DNA of 64,000 nt from Sphingorhabdus sp. 109 (GTDB taxonomy: Bacteria > Pseudomonadota > Alphaproteobacteria > Sphingomonadales > Sphingomonadaceae), in NCBI RefSeq assembly GCF_902506555.1, contig NZ_LR732707.1:1827138-1891137 (forward strand), given 5' to 3'. The position numbers and the translations under genes were made by a program. The notes below the pieces were generated by a model that worked only from the letters and a program-made list of their open reading frames with translations, searched no databases and was not told the DNA's origin. The stretch's first letter is position 1. Each line of letters opens with the position of its first letter. Shown one piece after another: positions 33,308 to 42,365 of the stretch.

Positions 33308-35011
33308 ATGGCCTCAACGGCATTTCCAACCCGCGACGATTTCGCGGCAATGTTAAACGAATCACTCGGTGGCGAAGACCAGGGCTTTGAAGGCCGCGTC
33401 GTCAAAGGCACCGTAACCGGCATCGAAAACGACATGGCTGTCATCGATGTAGGATTGAAATCAGAAGGCCGTGTAGCGCTGCGCGAATTCGCCGCTCCCG
33501 GTCAGAAAGCCGACATTTCCATCGGTGACGAAGTCGAAGTCTATGTCGACCGCATCGAAAATGTGAACGGCGAAGCCATGCTGTCCCGCGATCGCGCCCG
33601 CCGCGAAGCAAGCTGGGACAAGCTGGAAAAAGAATATGACGAAGGCAATCGCGTCGAAGGCATTATCTTCGGTCGCGTCAAGGGCGGCTTCACGGTCGAC
33701 CTCGACGGCGCCGTCGCCTTCCTGCCCGGCAGCCAGGTCGATGTCCGCCCCGTGCGCGACGTGACCCCGCTGATGGACATCGCCCAGCCTTTCCAGATCC
33801 TCAAGATGGATCGCAAGCGGGGCAATATCGTTGTTTCGCGTCGCGCCATTCTCGAAGAAACCCGCGCCGAACAGCGCAGCGGTCTTATCGAGTCGCTGGC
33901 TGAAGGTCAGGTTACCGAAGGCGTGGTCAAGAATATCACCGATTATGGTGCGTTCGTTGATCTCGGCGGTATCGACGGTCTGCTCCATGTTACCGATCTC
34001 AGCTACAAGCGGGTCAACCACCCGAACGAGATGATCAACATCGGCGACACGCTGAAAGTCCAGATCATCAAGATCAACAAGGACACGCAACGCATCTCGC
34101 TTGGCATGAAACAGCTCGAGAGCGATCCATGGGACAGCGCAACCGAAAAATATGCGGTTGGCACCAAGCTTACCGGTTCGGTCACCAATATCACCGAATA
34201 TGGCGCATTTGTCGAACTGGAACCAGGCATCGAAGGCCTTGTCCACGTCTCGGAAATGAGCTGGACCAAGAAGAACGTCCACCCGGGCAAGATCGTTTCC
34301 ACCTCGCAGGAAGTGGAAGTCATCGTTCTCGAAGTCGATACCGAGAAACGCCGTATCTCGCTTGGCCTCAAACAGGCCCAGTCGAACCCGTGGACCGATT
34401 TTGCTGATACGCACCCAATCGGCGCCACCGTTGAAGGCGAAGTCAAAAATGCTACCGAATTCGGTCTGTTCATCGGGCTGGAAGGCGACGTTGACGGCAT
34501 GGTTCACATGTCCGACATCGCATGGGGTATTTCCGGCGAAGATGCGCTCAACCTTCACCATAAGGGCGAGCAGGTAAAAGCAATCGTTCTCGACATCGAT
34601 GTTGAAAAAGAACGCATTTCGCTTGGCATGAAACAGCTTGAAAAAGGTGCGCCTGCCATGGGCGGTGCCGATACCGGCGGCCTCAAGAAGGGTTCGGTCG
34701 CAACCGTTACCGTTCTCGAAGTTCGCGATGGTGGCCTCGAAGTCCAGATGGGCGACGATGGCGCAACCGGCTTCATCAAGCGCAGCGATCTGGGCCGCGA
34801 CCGCGACGAACAGCGTCCCGACCGTTTCCAGGTTGGCCAGAAGCTCGACGCGATGATCACCGGCTTCGACCGCTCGAAGAAACCGAACTTCTCGATCAAG
34901 GCGCATCAGCTTGCAGAAGAGAAGCAGGCTGTGGAACAGTTCGGTTCGACCGATTCCGGCGCAAGCCTCGGCGACATCCTCGGCGCCGCGCTGAAAAAGA
35001 AAGAAGAATAG
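33308..35011 (+). CDS. rpsA: 30S ribosomal protein S1
   Basis: The 567-residue protein consists of six S1 RNA-binding domains, visible as repeats of a VKNITDYGAFVDLGGIDGLLHVTDLS type unit followed by ISLGMKQLE spacers. The first two bind the ribosome and the rest hold mRNA. A strong AAGGA precedes the ATG at 33308; the open frame upstream (from 33224) is the leader. The leader of about 200 bp could host S1 autoregulation. A good terminator follows at 35041. Confidence 0.97.
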   Translation: MASTAFPTRDDFAAMLNESLGGEDQGFEGRVVKGTVTGIENDMAVIDVGLKSEGRVALREFAAPGQKADISIGDEVEVYVDRIENVNGEAMLSRDRARREASWDKLEKEYDEGNRVEGIIFGRVKGGFTVDLDGAVAFLPGSQVDVRPVRDVTPLMDIAQPFQILKMDRKRGNIVVSRRAILEETRAEQRSGLIESLAEGQVTEGVVKNITDYGAFVDLGGIDGLLHVTDLSYKRVNHPNEMINIGDTLKVQIIKINKDTQRISLGMKQLESDPWDSATEKYAVGTKLTGSVTNITEYGAFVELEPGIEGLVHVSEMSWTKKNVHPGKIVSTSQEVEVIVLEVDTEKRRISLGLKQAQSNPWTDFADTHPIGATVEGEVKNATEFGLFIGLEGDVDGMVHMSDIAWGISGEDALNLHHKGEQVKAIVLDIDVEKERISLGMKQLEKGAPAMGGADTGGLKKGSVATVTVLEVRDGGLEVQMGDDGATGFIKRSDLGRDRDEQRPDRFQVGQKLDAMITGFDRSKKPNFSIKAHQLAEEKQAVEQFGSTDSGASLGDILGAALKKKEE

Positions 35012-35040
35012 TTCTTCCATCACAGCTTGGATTTAGCGGA

Positions 35041-35076
35041 AAAGCCCGCCCTCTCATCGGGGCGGGCTTTTTCTTT
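35041..35076 (+). terminator. Rho-independent terminator of the rpsA transcript
   Basis: AAAAGCCCGCCC pairs with GGGCGGGCTTTT (loop about 8-9 nt) and is followed by a T-rich run. It lies 30 bp after the rpsA stop. The A-run on the left means it could also act on the opposite strand. Confidence 0.9.
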
Positions 35077-35242
35077 TGCATATCCCATTTCAGGTCGATT
35101 TTCTGACAAGGTTGCCAAGGCCATTGAAAATAGACATAATTTCTGGCATCAATTAGAGTCTGGAAATTGACTGACCGCCCGATTCCGAAAGTTTCCTGCA
35201 AGGAAGTTCACTGGATCGACCGGAAATCGGAAAGGCGCACCG

Positions 35243-35524
35243 ATGATACGTTCTGAATTACTGGAAAAACTGGCTGAAGAAAATCCGGAATTGAAGCCGG
35301 ATGAAATCGAGAAAATAGTCGACCTGTTTTTCAACCAGATCAGCCAGAAACTGGCTGAAGGCGGGCGCGTGGAACTTCGCGGATTCGGTGCTTTCTCGAC
35401 CCGCCAGCGCAATCCCCGCATCGGCCGCAACCCGCGCACCGGGGAATCGGTGGAGGTTCCGGCCAAGCGGGTGCCCTATTTCAAGCCGGGCAAGGAAATC
35501 CGTGAGCGGCTGAACGAAGACTGA
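35243..35524 (+). CDS. ihfB: Integration host factor subunit beta
   Basis: The 93-residue HU/IHF-family protein has the DNA-bending arm [20 protein letters not shown], in part, with the conserved intercalating Pro, and starts [11 protein letters not shown] as IhfB proteins do. IHF is a heterodimer with IhfA, which is elsewhere. IHF is often needed to bend DNA at sigma-54 promoters such as the candidate at 50900. It follows rpsA, the usual neighbour. Confidence 0.93.
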   Translation: MIRSELLEKLAEENPELKPDEIEKIVDLFFNQISQKLAEGGRVELRGFGAFSTRQRNPRIGRNPRTGESVEVPAKRVPYFKPGKEIRERLNED

Positions 35525-35621
35525 TTTTCGAAATATTCCGGTATTTTGCGTCTGCGCACTTGACCGCGCGCGCGCAATAATGCTTGTCGCTAGGCTCCGG
35601 CTTCAGGCCGGAGCTACCGGT

Positions 35622-35708
35622 GCGGACGTGGCGAAATGGTAGACGCAGCAGACTTAAAATCTGCTATCCGAAATGGGTGTGCGGGTTCGAGTCCCGCCGT
35701 CCGCACCA
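35622..35708 (+). tRNA. tRNA-Leu(TAA)
   Basis: A long-variable-arm (class II) tRNA with encoded CCA. The acceptor GCGGACG pairs with CGTCCGC, the anticodon arm is CAGAC-TTAAAAT-CTG with anticodon TAA, and the variable arm spans TATCCGAAATGGGTG. It decodes UUA/UUG. A hairpin GCTCCGGC/GCCGGAGC at 35594-35614 lies just upstream. Confidence 0.95.
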
Positions 35709-35772
35709 GTTTTTGACCATCCGGCAATCTGCCCGGCTAAGTCGGCCAGGATTGCCGACATTTGACCAATAT

Positions 35773-36954
35773 CTACAGCATCGCCAAGTCAGCGGGTTGA
35801 TCCAGCAAGACCCGGCCCGCTAATTCAAACACTGCAGGAGCGGTTGCGATATGCTGGGTCGCGACATGAGCATCGCGGAACCGGCGTTGCAGGCTGTTGT
35901 CCGAATAAACAGCGCTGCCGCCGCCGAGCGTATAGGCCGTTTTGCAAACTTCGGCAGAGATTTCGGTTGCATGAGCGCAGGCCAGGCGCAAATTGGCTCG
36001 CCCCTTGACGGATATTTCCGCGCTGCCCCGCGCTTCGGCCCAACAACCGGCAATCGCATTTTCCAGATAGCCGAATGCGCCGGAAAGCGATGCGGTGGCC
36101 CGCGCCAGATCTGCCTGTACGGTGGCCCGCTGCGCCATCGACCGGCCACCACCGGGCGTTTTCTTGCTCATCACCATCATATGGATTTCTTCGAGGGCTG
36201 CCCGGGCATTTCCCAGCGCGACCGACGAAACGCCGAGCGCCAGCAGGCCAAAAAGCGGGAATTTGTACAAAGCGCCCGGATCGCGTGGCCGGTCGCCGAC
36301 AAAGGAGACGCTACGCTGCTTGGGGACTTTCACCCCCTCGACGGAGAAATCACCCGAACCGGTGCCCTTCAATCCCGCGACATGCCAACTGTCGATGAAG
36401 GAAGCCTCTGTCGCCGGGAAGAACAACATCCGGTGATAGGGCGCGCCATTGTCGAATTTCTGCAGTTCGCCATCCTTGAAGATCATCGCGCCGCCGCCCA
36501 GCCACGAACAATTGGCCGAACCCGACCCCCACTGCCACTGGCCGCTGAGCAGATAATGATCGCCCCTGTCCTCGGCCTTTCCCATCGGCGCAAACACACC
36601 GCCGGTGATGACATCGTCGGCCCCGAAGATTTCGCGCGCTGCTGGTTCCGGCATATAGGCGGCGCCAAGGGTGGAAGTCACCGCAATCATCACGCACCAT
36701 CCGGCACTGGCATCTGCCCCGGCAACCGTTGCGACGATTTTCATGAAGTCGAGCGGATCCAGTTCCAGTCCGCCGATCGCCGCCGGTTTGGAAAGATTGA
36801 AGGCTCCGGCAGCAGCCAGTTTCGCGGCCAGATCGGCCGGCAAGCGCCGTGCCTGTTCGGTTTCCTCGGCGCGCGCCGAAATTTCGGGGAGCAAAACCAG
36901 TATCTTGTGGCCGACCTCGCCGATACTGGAAATATCATAATCTAAACCGGACAT
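35773..36954 (-). CDS. Acyl-CoA dehydrogenase-like flavin enzyme (HsaA/DszC-type branch)
   Basis: The 393-residue protein begins MSGLDYD with GGGAGA upstream; the reading frame is open further but without support. It has the N-terminal helical domain (about 15-115), a middle beta domain with GQWQWGSGSANC (about 145), and a C-terminal helical bundle, matching the acyl-CoA dehydrogenase C-terminal 2 group. That group contains flavin-dependent monooxygenases more than CoA dehydrogenases, so an oxygenase is more likely. It is divergent from the solute-binding genes. Confidence 0.8.
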   Translation of the reverse strand: MSGLDYDISSIGEVGHKILVLLPEISARAEETEQARRLPADLAAKLAAAGAFNLSKPAAIGGLELDPLDFMKIVATVAGADASAGWCVMIAVTSTLGAAYMPEPAAREIFGADDVITGGVFAPMGKAEDRGDHYLLSGQWQWGSGSANCSWLGGGAMIFKDGELQKFDNGAPYHRMLFFPATEASFIDSWHVAGLKGTGSGDFSVEGVKVPKQRSVSFVGDRPRDPGALYKFPLFGLLALGVSSVALGNARAALEEIHMMVMSKKTPGGGRSMAQRATVQADLARATASLSGAFGYLENAIAGCWAEARGSAEISVKGRANLRLACAHATEISAEVCKTAYTLGGGSAVYSDNSLQRRFRDAHVATQHIATAPAVFELAGRVLLDQPADLAML

Positions 36955-37024
36955 GCAGCATTTCTCCCAAGTGCCACGAACAAGCACAAGAGTTACGCTT
37001 TGTCGAGGCGGCAAAACCATCTAG

Positions 37025-38575
37025 ATGGGTCATATGCGCTTTATCGCTCTTCTCTGCACCTGCCTGCTGCTGATCTCGTGCGAAAGAGGTCCGGCGGTGG
37101 ACAGCGCGCCCGGCCCGGCGCAAATCGTCCGCTTGTCCGATTCGGAGATCAAGGGTCTCGACCCGCAGAAAATCTCAGATCTGTCATCACTCCGGGTTGC
37201 CGCAGACCAGTTCGAGGGCCTGACGCGACTGAATGGCGCGGGAAAAGCAGTAGCGGGACTGGCCCGCAACTGGGAAACTGACGAGAGCGGCCTGAACTGG
37301 ACGTTCAATTTGCGGCCAAAGCTCCAATTTTCCGATGGCACAGCCTTTGATGCGAGCCTTTTTCCGGCGCTATGGCAGCGGTTGCGCGCGCCCGGCACGG
37401 CGGCGCCAGCAAAATCCCTGTTCGGCAATATTATCGCGGTCCAGGCGGTCGACGGGTCCAGGCTGCTAGTCAACCTGGCCTCCCCTGATCCTGCCCTGCC
37501 CGCCCTGCTGGCCCATCCCGCCATGGCCGCAATCCCCCTCCACCGGATCAGCGAGGCCGGCGACCAATGGACCTCCGACCGACCGATGATTGTCAGCGGC
37601 CCCTATCGACTGGCGGAATGGAAACTGAACGACCATGCCCGGCTGGAGCGCAATCCACGGTGGCACGATCAGGCCGCGCCAACTCCGACCATCATCTGGA
37701 AACCGATGGATGACAGCCTATCGGCCATGCGCCTGTTTCTGTCCGGTGGCGCGGATATCGCAGCCGACTATCCGGCGAGCCGGCACCAGTGGCTCGAGAA
37801 CAAACATCCGGACCTCACCCACAGCGTGCCCTATCTCGGCAGCTATTATTTCGCGTTCAACACCCGCATTCCGCCCTTTGATGACCGAAAGGTCCGGCTG
37901 GCGCTGTCGATGGCGGTCGAGCGCGAATGGATAGCCGGCAAGGTGATCGGTGTCGGCAATATTCCGGCATGGGGCCTGCTCCCCCCCGGTCTTGCCGGAG
38001 CGGAACCGGCAAGACCCGCTTGGGCTGACTGGCCGCGGGAGAAACGCTTGCAGGCCGCGCGGGCCTTGCTGGAGGATGCCGGCTATGATGCATCCAGTCC
38101 CTTGCGGTTCGAAATCCGGTTCAACAGTTCCGCCGAACATCGCCGGGTTGCCGTTGCCCTGGCCGCCATGTGGCAGCCGCTCGCGGTCGAGGCCAGCCTG
38201 TTCAACAGCGAGGCTGCCCTCCATTTTGCCGCACTGCGCCGCCACGAATTTTCGCTCGCCCGCTCCGGCTGGATTGCGGATCTGCCGACGCCGGAAAATT
38301 TTCTGCTGGTGCATCAGCAAGCCAATGGCGCGGGCAATTACTCTGGCTATGCAAATCCGGACTATGACCGGGTTCTGGCGCGGGCGATAGCCGAGCCGGA
38401 TCCTGCAAAGCGACAATCTCTGATGCAGCAGGCCGAAACCATGCTGATTGCCGACATGCCGGTTCTGCCGCTCTATTTCTACGTCACCCGCAGCCTGGTT
38501 GCAAAACGCATTGCCGGATGGGAAGATAATATTTCCAATGTGCATCCCAGCTACACTCTGCGTATAAGGCCATGA
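37025..38575 (+). CDS. Solute-binding lipoprotein, SBP family 5 (dipeptide/oligopeptide type)
   Basis: The 516-residue protein has a lipobox LLISC (Cys at about residue 19) and the family 5 fold: the N-terminal GLDPQKISDLSS and LRPKLQFSDGTAFDAS segments, and a central AFNTRIPPFDDRKVRLALSMAV, seen in pieces. It should bind peptides or similar small molecules in the periplasm. No permease or ATPase gene is nearby, and its 3' end overlaps a paralogue by 4 bp. The start 9 bp later (MRFIALL) is also plausible and gives a better signal. Confidence 0.85.
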   Translation: MGHMRFIALLCTCLLLISCERGPAVDSAPGPAQIVRLSDSEIKGLDPQKISDLSSLRVAADQFEGLTRLNGAGKAVAGLARNWETDESGLNWTFNLRPKLQFSDGTAFDASLFPALWQRLRAPGTAAPAKSLFGNIIAVQAVDGSRLLVNLASPDPALPALLAHPAMAAIPLHRISEAGDQWTSDRPMIVSGPYRLAEWKLNDHARLERNPRWHDQAAPTPTIIWKPMDDSLSAMRLFLSGGADIAADYPASRHQWLENKHPDLTHSVPYLGSYYFAFNTRIPPFDDRKVRLALSMAVEREWIAGKVIGVGNIPAWGLLPPGLAGAEPARPAWADWPREKRLQAARALLEDAGYDASSPLRFEIRFNSSAEHRRVAVALAAMWQPLAVEASLFNSEAALHFAALRRHEFSLARSGWIADLPTPENFLLVHQQANGAGNYSGYANPDYDRVLARAIAEPDPAKRQSLMQQAETMLIADMPVLPLYFYVTRSLVAKRIAGWEDNISNVHPSYTLRIRP

Positions 38576-40059
38576 TGGGTTTTCGATCTGGATATTGGCA
38601 GAATCTTCTCTCCGCGTTACTCGCGATACCGCTGCTGACGGCCTGCGGTTTCGCCGGTGACGAGGATCAGGTAAGAGTCACGGTGATCGAGGACGCGCCG
38701 GTGCGGATCAATCCGGTCGGTACAAGGCTGAACTTTTCCTCATCCACCATGCGCGCGGCGATCGCCAAGGGGCTTGTCGGTCTCGATGCCGAAGGCCGGG
38801 TCGTCCCTGCACTGGCCGCCCGATGGATCGTTTCCGACGATGGTCTGAGCTATATTTTTCGCCTGTACGACGCGAAATGGGATGATGGCCGCCAGATCAC
38901 GGCCGAGCGGGTGGCGCGGCTGCTGCGCGAGCGTTTCTCCGAATTGCGCAAAAGCCGGCTGCAATATGACGTGTCCGTGGTCGACGAGGTCGTTTCGATG
39001 ACCGGCCGGGTGATCGAGATCAAGCTGGATGCGCCGCATCCCAATTTCCTGCAACTGCTCGCCCAGCCCGAACTCGGCCTGTTTCGGGCTGGCCATGGCG
39101 CCGGCCCGATGCGCCTCTTGAGCGAAGACAATGGAATCAAACTGACCCGCTTCGACGAACCCTCGCAGGAGGGAGAGGATGAAGAAGAAGAAGATGACCG
39201 CTGGGTTTCCTTGCGCAGCGACCCCGCCGCCACGGCGATCGCCCGATATCGTGCCGGCGGCGTGCAAGTGGTGCTGAACGGCAAATATCATCACCTGCCG
39301 CTGGTCGATGCCGGCGACATCAGCAGCGGAGACCTGCGTCTCGATCCGGTCGCTGGCCTGTTCGGGCTACGTTTCGTCCGCGCCGAGGGTTTCTGGGCGG
39401 TACCCGGCAATCGGGAAATACTGGCGATGGCGATCAACCGCCCGGCCTTGCTGACCTCCTTTCCGGGTGTCAGCGCATGGCAAAGCCGGCTCAAGATCAT
39501 CCCCGAAGCTCTCGACGTCGACGGCATCAGCGCCTATCCCGACTGGGCTGGCATGACCATGCAGGACCGGATCGTCTTTGCCCGAAACCATGTCAGTCGC
39601 TGGAAAGCCTCCGAAGGGCCGGTCGTGCCACTGGCTATCGCGCTGCCCGATGCAGCCGGCGCCGATATATTCTTCAAGCGTATCCAGTCCGATCTCCGGA
39701 GAGTGGGGCTGGATGCCCGAAAGGTCGCACTTGACCAGAAAGCGCATGTGCAGCTGCTGGACGAAATCGCTCCCTATGACAGCGCCCAATGGTTCCTGAA
39801 GCAATTTACCTGCTTCAAGACGACGGTCTGTCTGAATGACGCAGATTCAAGAATCGCTGCAGCGGATGCTGCAACCAATTTGCAGATCAAGGCACGGCTT
39901 TATGCCGAGGTCGAGATCATGCTGGTGGATCATTATAATTTCATACCGATTGCGGTTCCGATCCGCTGGTCCATCGCCCGGCCGGGGCAGCGCGGCTTTG
40001 CGGTGAACCCCCGCGGATGGCATCCATTGAATAATCTGGTCGGCATACCCATATCCTGA
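38572..40059 (+). CDS. Second solute-binding lipoprotein, divergent SBP family 5
   Basis: The 495-residue protein overlaps the first by ATGA. It has a lipobox LLTAC (about residue 24) and shorter family 5 motifs (RLNFSSSTMRAAIAKGLVG, YIFRLYDAKWDDG). An unusual acidic insertion (GEDEEEEDDR, about residues 200-210) interrupts a loop that is normally compact. The ligand site may therefore be altered. Without transport genes it may serve a distant permease, a chaperone role or signalling. Divergence from the upstream paralogue is high. Confidence 0.78.
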   Translation: MMGFRSGYWQNLLSALLAIPLLTACGFAGDEDQVRVTVIEDAPVRINPVGTRLNFSSSTMRAAIAKGLVGLDAEGRVVPALAARWIVSDDGLSYIFRLYDAKWDDGRQITAERVARLLRERFSELRKSRLQYDVSVVDEVVSMTGRVIEIKLDAPHPNFLQLLAQPELGLFRAGHGAGPMRLLSEDNGIKLTRFDEPSQEGEDEEEEDDRWVSLRSDPAATAIARYRAGGVQVVLNGKYHHLPLVDAGDISSGDLRLDPVAGLFGLRFVRAEGFWAVPGNREILAMAINRPALLTSFPGVSAWQSRLKIIPEALDVDGISAYPDWAGMTMQDRIVFARNHVSRWKASEGPVVPLAIALPDAAGADIFFKRIQSDLRRVGLDARKVALDQKAHVQLLDEIAPYDSAQWFLKQFTCFKTTVCLNDADSRIAAADAATNLQIKARLYAEVEIMLVDHYNFIPIAVPIRWSIARPGQRGFAVNPRGWHPLNNLVGIPIS

Positions 40060-40090
40060 CTGTGTGAGTAGTCTAAGACAGGGAGGTCGC

Positions 40091-40513
40091 ATGGCCATTT
40101 CCGAAGAACAGTTAAAACGCCTCGCCGAGCAATTGCCCGATGTCAGCCGCGATCCGCAAGCGGTGCGCACCCGCGTCGAAGCTATGGAAAAGGTGCTGGA
40201 GCGCGCCTTCGTAATCCCTGGCATCAATCGCCCGATTGGCGTCGATTCCATCGTCGGACTGGTCCCTGTGGTCGGTGACATCGTCACCGCCCTCATGGGT
40301 GCCTATATTGTCTGGGAAGCGCGCAATCTGGGCATGTCCAAGCTGCAACTGACCCGCATGGCGGCCAATGTCGGCATCGATACGGCGCTCGGTGCCATTC
40401 CTTTCGCCGGCGATGTGTTCGACTTTTTCTGGCGTTCAAACAGCAAGAATCTGAAGATCATCCGCAAGCATCTCGACAAGCATCACCCCGGCACACGGAC
40501 GCTGGAGGGTTGA
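40091..40513 (+). CDS. DUF4112 membrane protein
   Basis: The 140-residue protein has a helical N terminus (residues 1-45, many charges), then the hydrophobic region IGVDSIVGLVPVVGDIVTALMGAYIVWEA and the IDTALGAIPFAGDVFDFFWRSN segment of DUF4112, seen in part. The Pro/Gly-rich repeats VGLVPVVGD/IGAIPFAGD form a two-fold related pair of re-entrant-like helices. Function is unknown. The ATG at 40091 has GGGAGGT directly upstream. It is 32 bp behind the second SBP. Confidence 0.83.
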   Translation: MAISEEQLKRLAEQLPDVSRDPQAVRTRVEAMEKVLERAFVIPGINRPIGVDSIVGLVPVVGDIVTALMGAYIVWEARNLGMSKLQLTRMAANVGIDTALGAIPFAGDVFDFFWRSNSKNLKIIRKHLDKHHPGTRTLEG

Positions 40514-40602
40514 TGGCCGTGCTTCGCCCTTGATGCGGAGCCCAGGCCGCACGCCCTCCTGTTACCGGCGGAGCTGTAGGTCTTTGCCCAGAGATCGGTA
40601 AA

Positions 40603-41403
40603 TCACCCCCCGCGCCAGATCTTGACCGGCATATCGTCCCCCGTCGTCTGCATATAGGCCGGGCAGCGCTGCGGCCGGAAACTCCTGCCGAGACAGAGTT
40701 TCACTTCCTGCAACCAGCCGCGTTGGTTAATTTTTAGCCGCAGCATATCGGGCTGCAGCCCCTCATTCGCCGCGGCGAAGGCGTTGCGAAACTGGCCTGC
40801 CGTCAGCGGCTTGCGCGACAAGCGATCCATATCGGGGAAACGCACCGCGTCAAACATGATCCGCGACACGCGGAAATAGGTCTCGGGCCGTCTGGTCATG
40901 CAGGTCCCGTGCTTGGCCCATTCATGCGCCATCATCCTGGTCGACGGCATCATGCAGAAATTGCGCTTCACCACAGCAGGCGGCAGCGCCCGGGTCGGCG
41001 CGCAATATTGCGGATAGGCCGGACCGCGCGTGTCGGGCCACAGGCCATGGAGAATGAAGCCAAAACTGCCATCGTCTCCGCTGCACTGGGTCTTGTCGCG
41101 GCGGCTGTCCTTGCGGGTGCGGCAATATTCCGGCGACCAGCTGAGCGCCAGCGTATAGCTGGTGACGGGCGTAAGCCGGCGCGGTTCGGAGGCCGGCTTG
41201 CGCTCGGCGGGCGCGCTGAGGCCGGATGGCGGGCTGCACTGGTAGGATTGGGCATGGGCGGGTGTCGCGGCCATAGCCAAAAACAGCAATAAAGCCACTG
41301 GTCGCCCCAGCGAAGGCTGGGGCCTGACCCGCGTTTCACGTAGCGCGGACGATTGCCCTCGACCCCGGCCTTCGCCGGGATGACGATTGCTATACCTGCT
41401 CAA
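40603..41403 (-). CDS. Secreted ribonuclease T2-family protein
   Basis: Both catalytic segments are clear: FILHGLWPD (CAS I, His) and HEWAKHGTC (CAS II, His-Glu-x-x-Lys-His). Conserved cysteines and the SYTLALSWSPEYC start fit the T2 fold. The enzyme should cleave RNA in the periplasm or outside, via 2',3'-cyclic phosphates. The N terminus is anomalous: the frame from a TTG at 41403 passes through a palindromic repeat before reaching the hydrophobic signal VALLLFLAMAATPAHAQ, so the real start is uncertain and may lie near 41310. Confidence 0.82.
   Translation of the reverse strand: MSRYSNRHPGEGRGRGQSSALRETRVRPQPSLGRPVALLLFLAMAATPAHAQSYQCSPPSGLSAPAERKPASEPRRLTPVTSYTLALSWSPEYCRTRKDSRRDKTQCSGDDGSFGFILHGLWPDTRGPAYPQYCAPTRALPPAVVKRNFCMMPSTRMMAHEWAKHGTCMTRRPETYFRVSRIMFDAVRFPDMDRLSRKPLTAGQFRNAFAAANEGLQPDMLRLKINQRGWLQEVKLCLGRSFRPQRCPAYMQTTGDDMPVKIWRGG
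41301..41385. repeat. Palindromic repeat fused to the 5' end of the RNase T2 gene
   Basis: GCCCCAGCGAAGGCTGGGGC and GACCCCGGCCTTCGCCGGGATGACG, two hairpins about 50 bp apart, match a dispersed repeat family. The repeat spans the presumed signal-peptide region and the stop of nadC, so it likely inserted between the two genes. Confidence 0.6.
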
Positions 41404-42250
41404 AATCCAGCCCGATATCCGCCGCCGGTGCCGATTGTGTCAAACGCCCCACCGAAATAAAATCAACGCCCGTTTCCGCCTTGTCGCGGATCGTCTCCAG
41501 CGTCACGCCGCCGCTCGCCTCGGTCGCCACGCGGCCACCGATCAAAGTCACCGCGCCGCGCAGGGTCGCCGGTTCCATATTGTCGAGCAGCAAATGCGTC
41601 GCGCCTGCCGCCAGCGCCGGTTCGATCTGGTCGACCCGGTCGACTTCACAAATGATATTCTCGACGCCCGCTTCCTTGGCGCGTCGGACCGCTTCGCCGA
41701 CCGAACCAGCGACCGCGACATGATTGTCCTTGATCATCGCCGCATCCCACAGGCCCATGCGGTGGTTTTGCGCTCCGCCCATCCGCGTCGCATATTTCTC
41801 CAGCACCCGCAGACCGGGGATTGTCTTGCGCGTGTCGAGCAAAGTGCAGTTCGTGCCTGTGATCTTCCGGACATATTCGTTGGTCATGGTCGCGATACCG
41901 GTCAGATGCTGCACCGTGTTGAGCGCGCTGCGTTCGGCGGTCAGCATTGCGCGGCCCTTGCCTTTCAGCCGCATGATATCGGTGCCAGCCTGTACCGCCT
42001 CGCCTTCAGCAACCAGAGTTTCAATCTCGACATCCGGATCAAGATAGCGGAAAAAAGCCTCGGCCACCGGCAGTCCGGCAATCACCGCATCATGGCGGCT
42101 GTCCATCACACCCGAAAATATGGCATCGGCGGGGATGACCGCCTCAGAGGTAACATCGCGCCCCCCTGCCCCATAAGGGGCGCCGAGGTCTTCGGTGAGC
42201 GTGGCTGCGACGAAAGCGTCGAGATCGAAACGGTCGAGGGTGAAGGTCAT
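41390..42250 (-). CDS. nadC: Nicotinate-nucleotide pyrophosphorylase (carboxylating)
   Basis: The 286-residue enzyme converts quinolinate to nicotinate mononucleotide. It shows TEDLGAPYGAGGRDVTSEAV (N-terminal helix and loop), LTAERSALNTVQHLTGIAT, TRKTIPGLR, RMGLWDAAMIKDNH and the ATHLLLDNMEP region, seen in pieces, the standard QPRTase motifs. The start at 42250 fits the family; 14 earlier in-frame codons look like leader. In many bacteria nadC follows nadA/nadB; here it is separated from nadA by an accessory patch. Confidence 0.95.
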   Translation of the reverse strand: MTFTLDRFDLDAFVAATLTEDLGAPYGAGGRDVTSEAVIPADAIFSGVMDSRHDAVIAGLPVAEAFFRYLDPDVEIETLVAEGEAVQAGTDIMRLKGKGRAMLTAERSALNTVQHLTGIATMTNEYVRKITGTNCTLLDTRKTIPGLRVLEKYATRMGGAQNHRMGLWDAAMIKDNHVAVAGSVGEAVRRAKEAGVENIICEVDRVDQIEPALAAGATHLLLDNMEPATLRGAVTLIGGRVATEASGGVTLETIRDKAETGVDFISVGRLTQSAPAADIGLDFEQV

Positions 42251-42341
42251 ATGCTCTTGTAGCCAATAGCACGCCGCGCTCAAGACAAACATGGCTGGCC
42301 GAAACTGTCATGGCTTGCAGTGGCGCACCACTTGTGCTAAC

Positions 42342-42356
42342 TATGTGTTTCACATA
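42342..42356. promoter_or_regulatory. Candidate operator of the BrnT/antitoxin pair
   Basis: TATGTG-TTT-CACATA is a perfect 6-3-6 palindrome ending 9 bp before the toxin start. Its position over the presumed promoter/leader suits the autorepression typical of type II toxin-antitoxin modules. The regulator is inferred to be the HTH protein encoded at 42601. Confidence 0.5.
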
Positions 42357-42365
42357 TGCTTCGGT

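Noticed and set aside
33461-35023. Minus-strand open frame of 520 codons opposite rpsA
   Set aside because: It mirrors the six S1 repeats, has repetitive Phe/Ala/Asp text, and starts inside the downstream terminator region; a shadow of rpsA.
35594-35614. Terminator after ihfB
   Set aside because: The 8-bp stem GCTCCGGC/GCCGGAGC has no T tract and sits close to the tRNA-Leu gene; it may be a repeat or part of tRNA processing.
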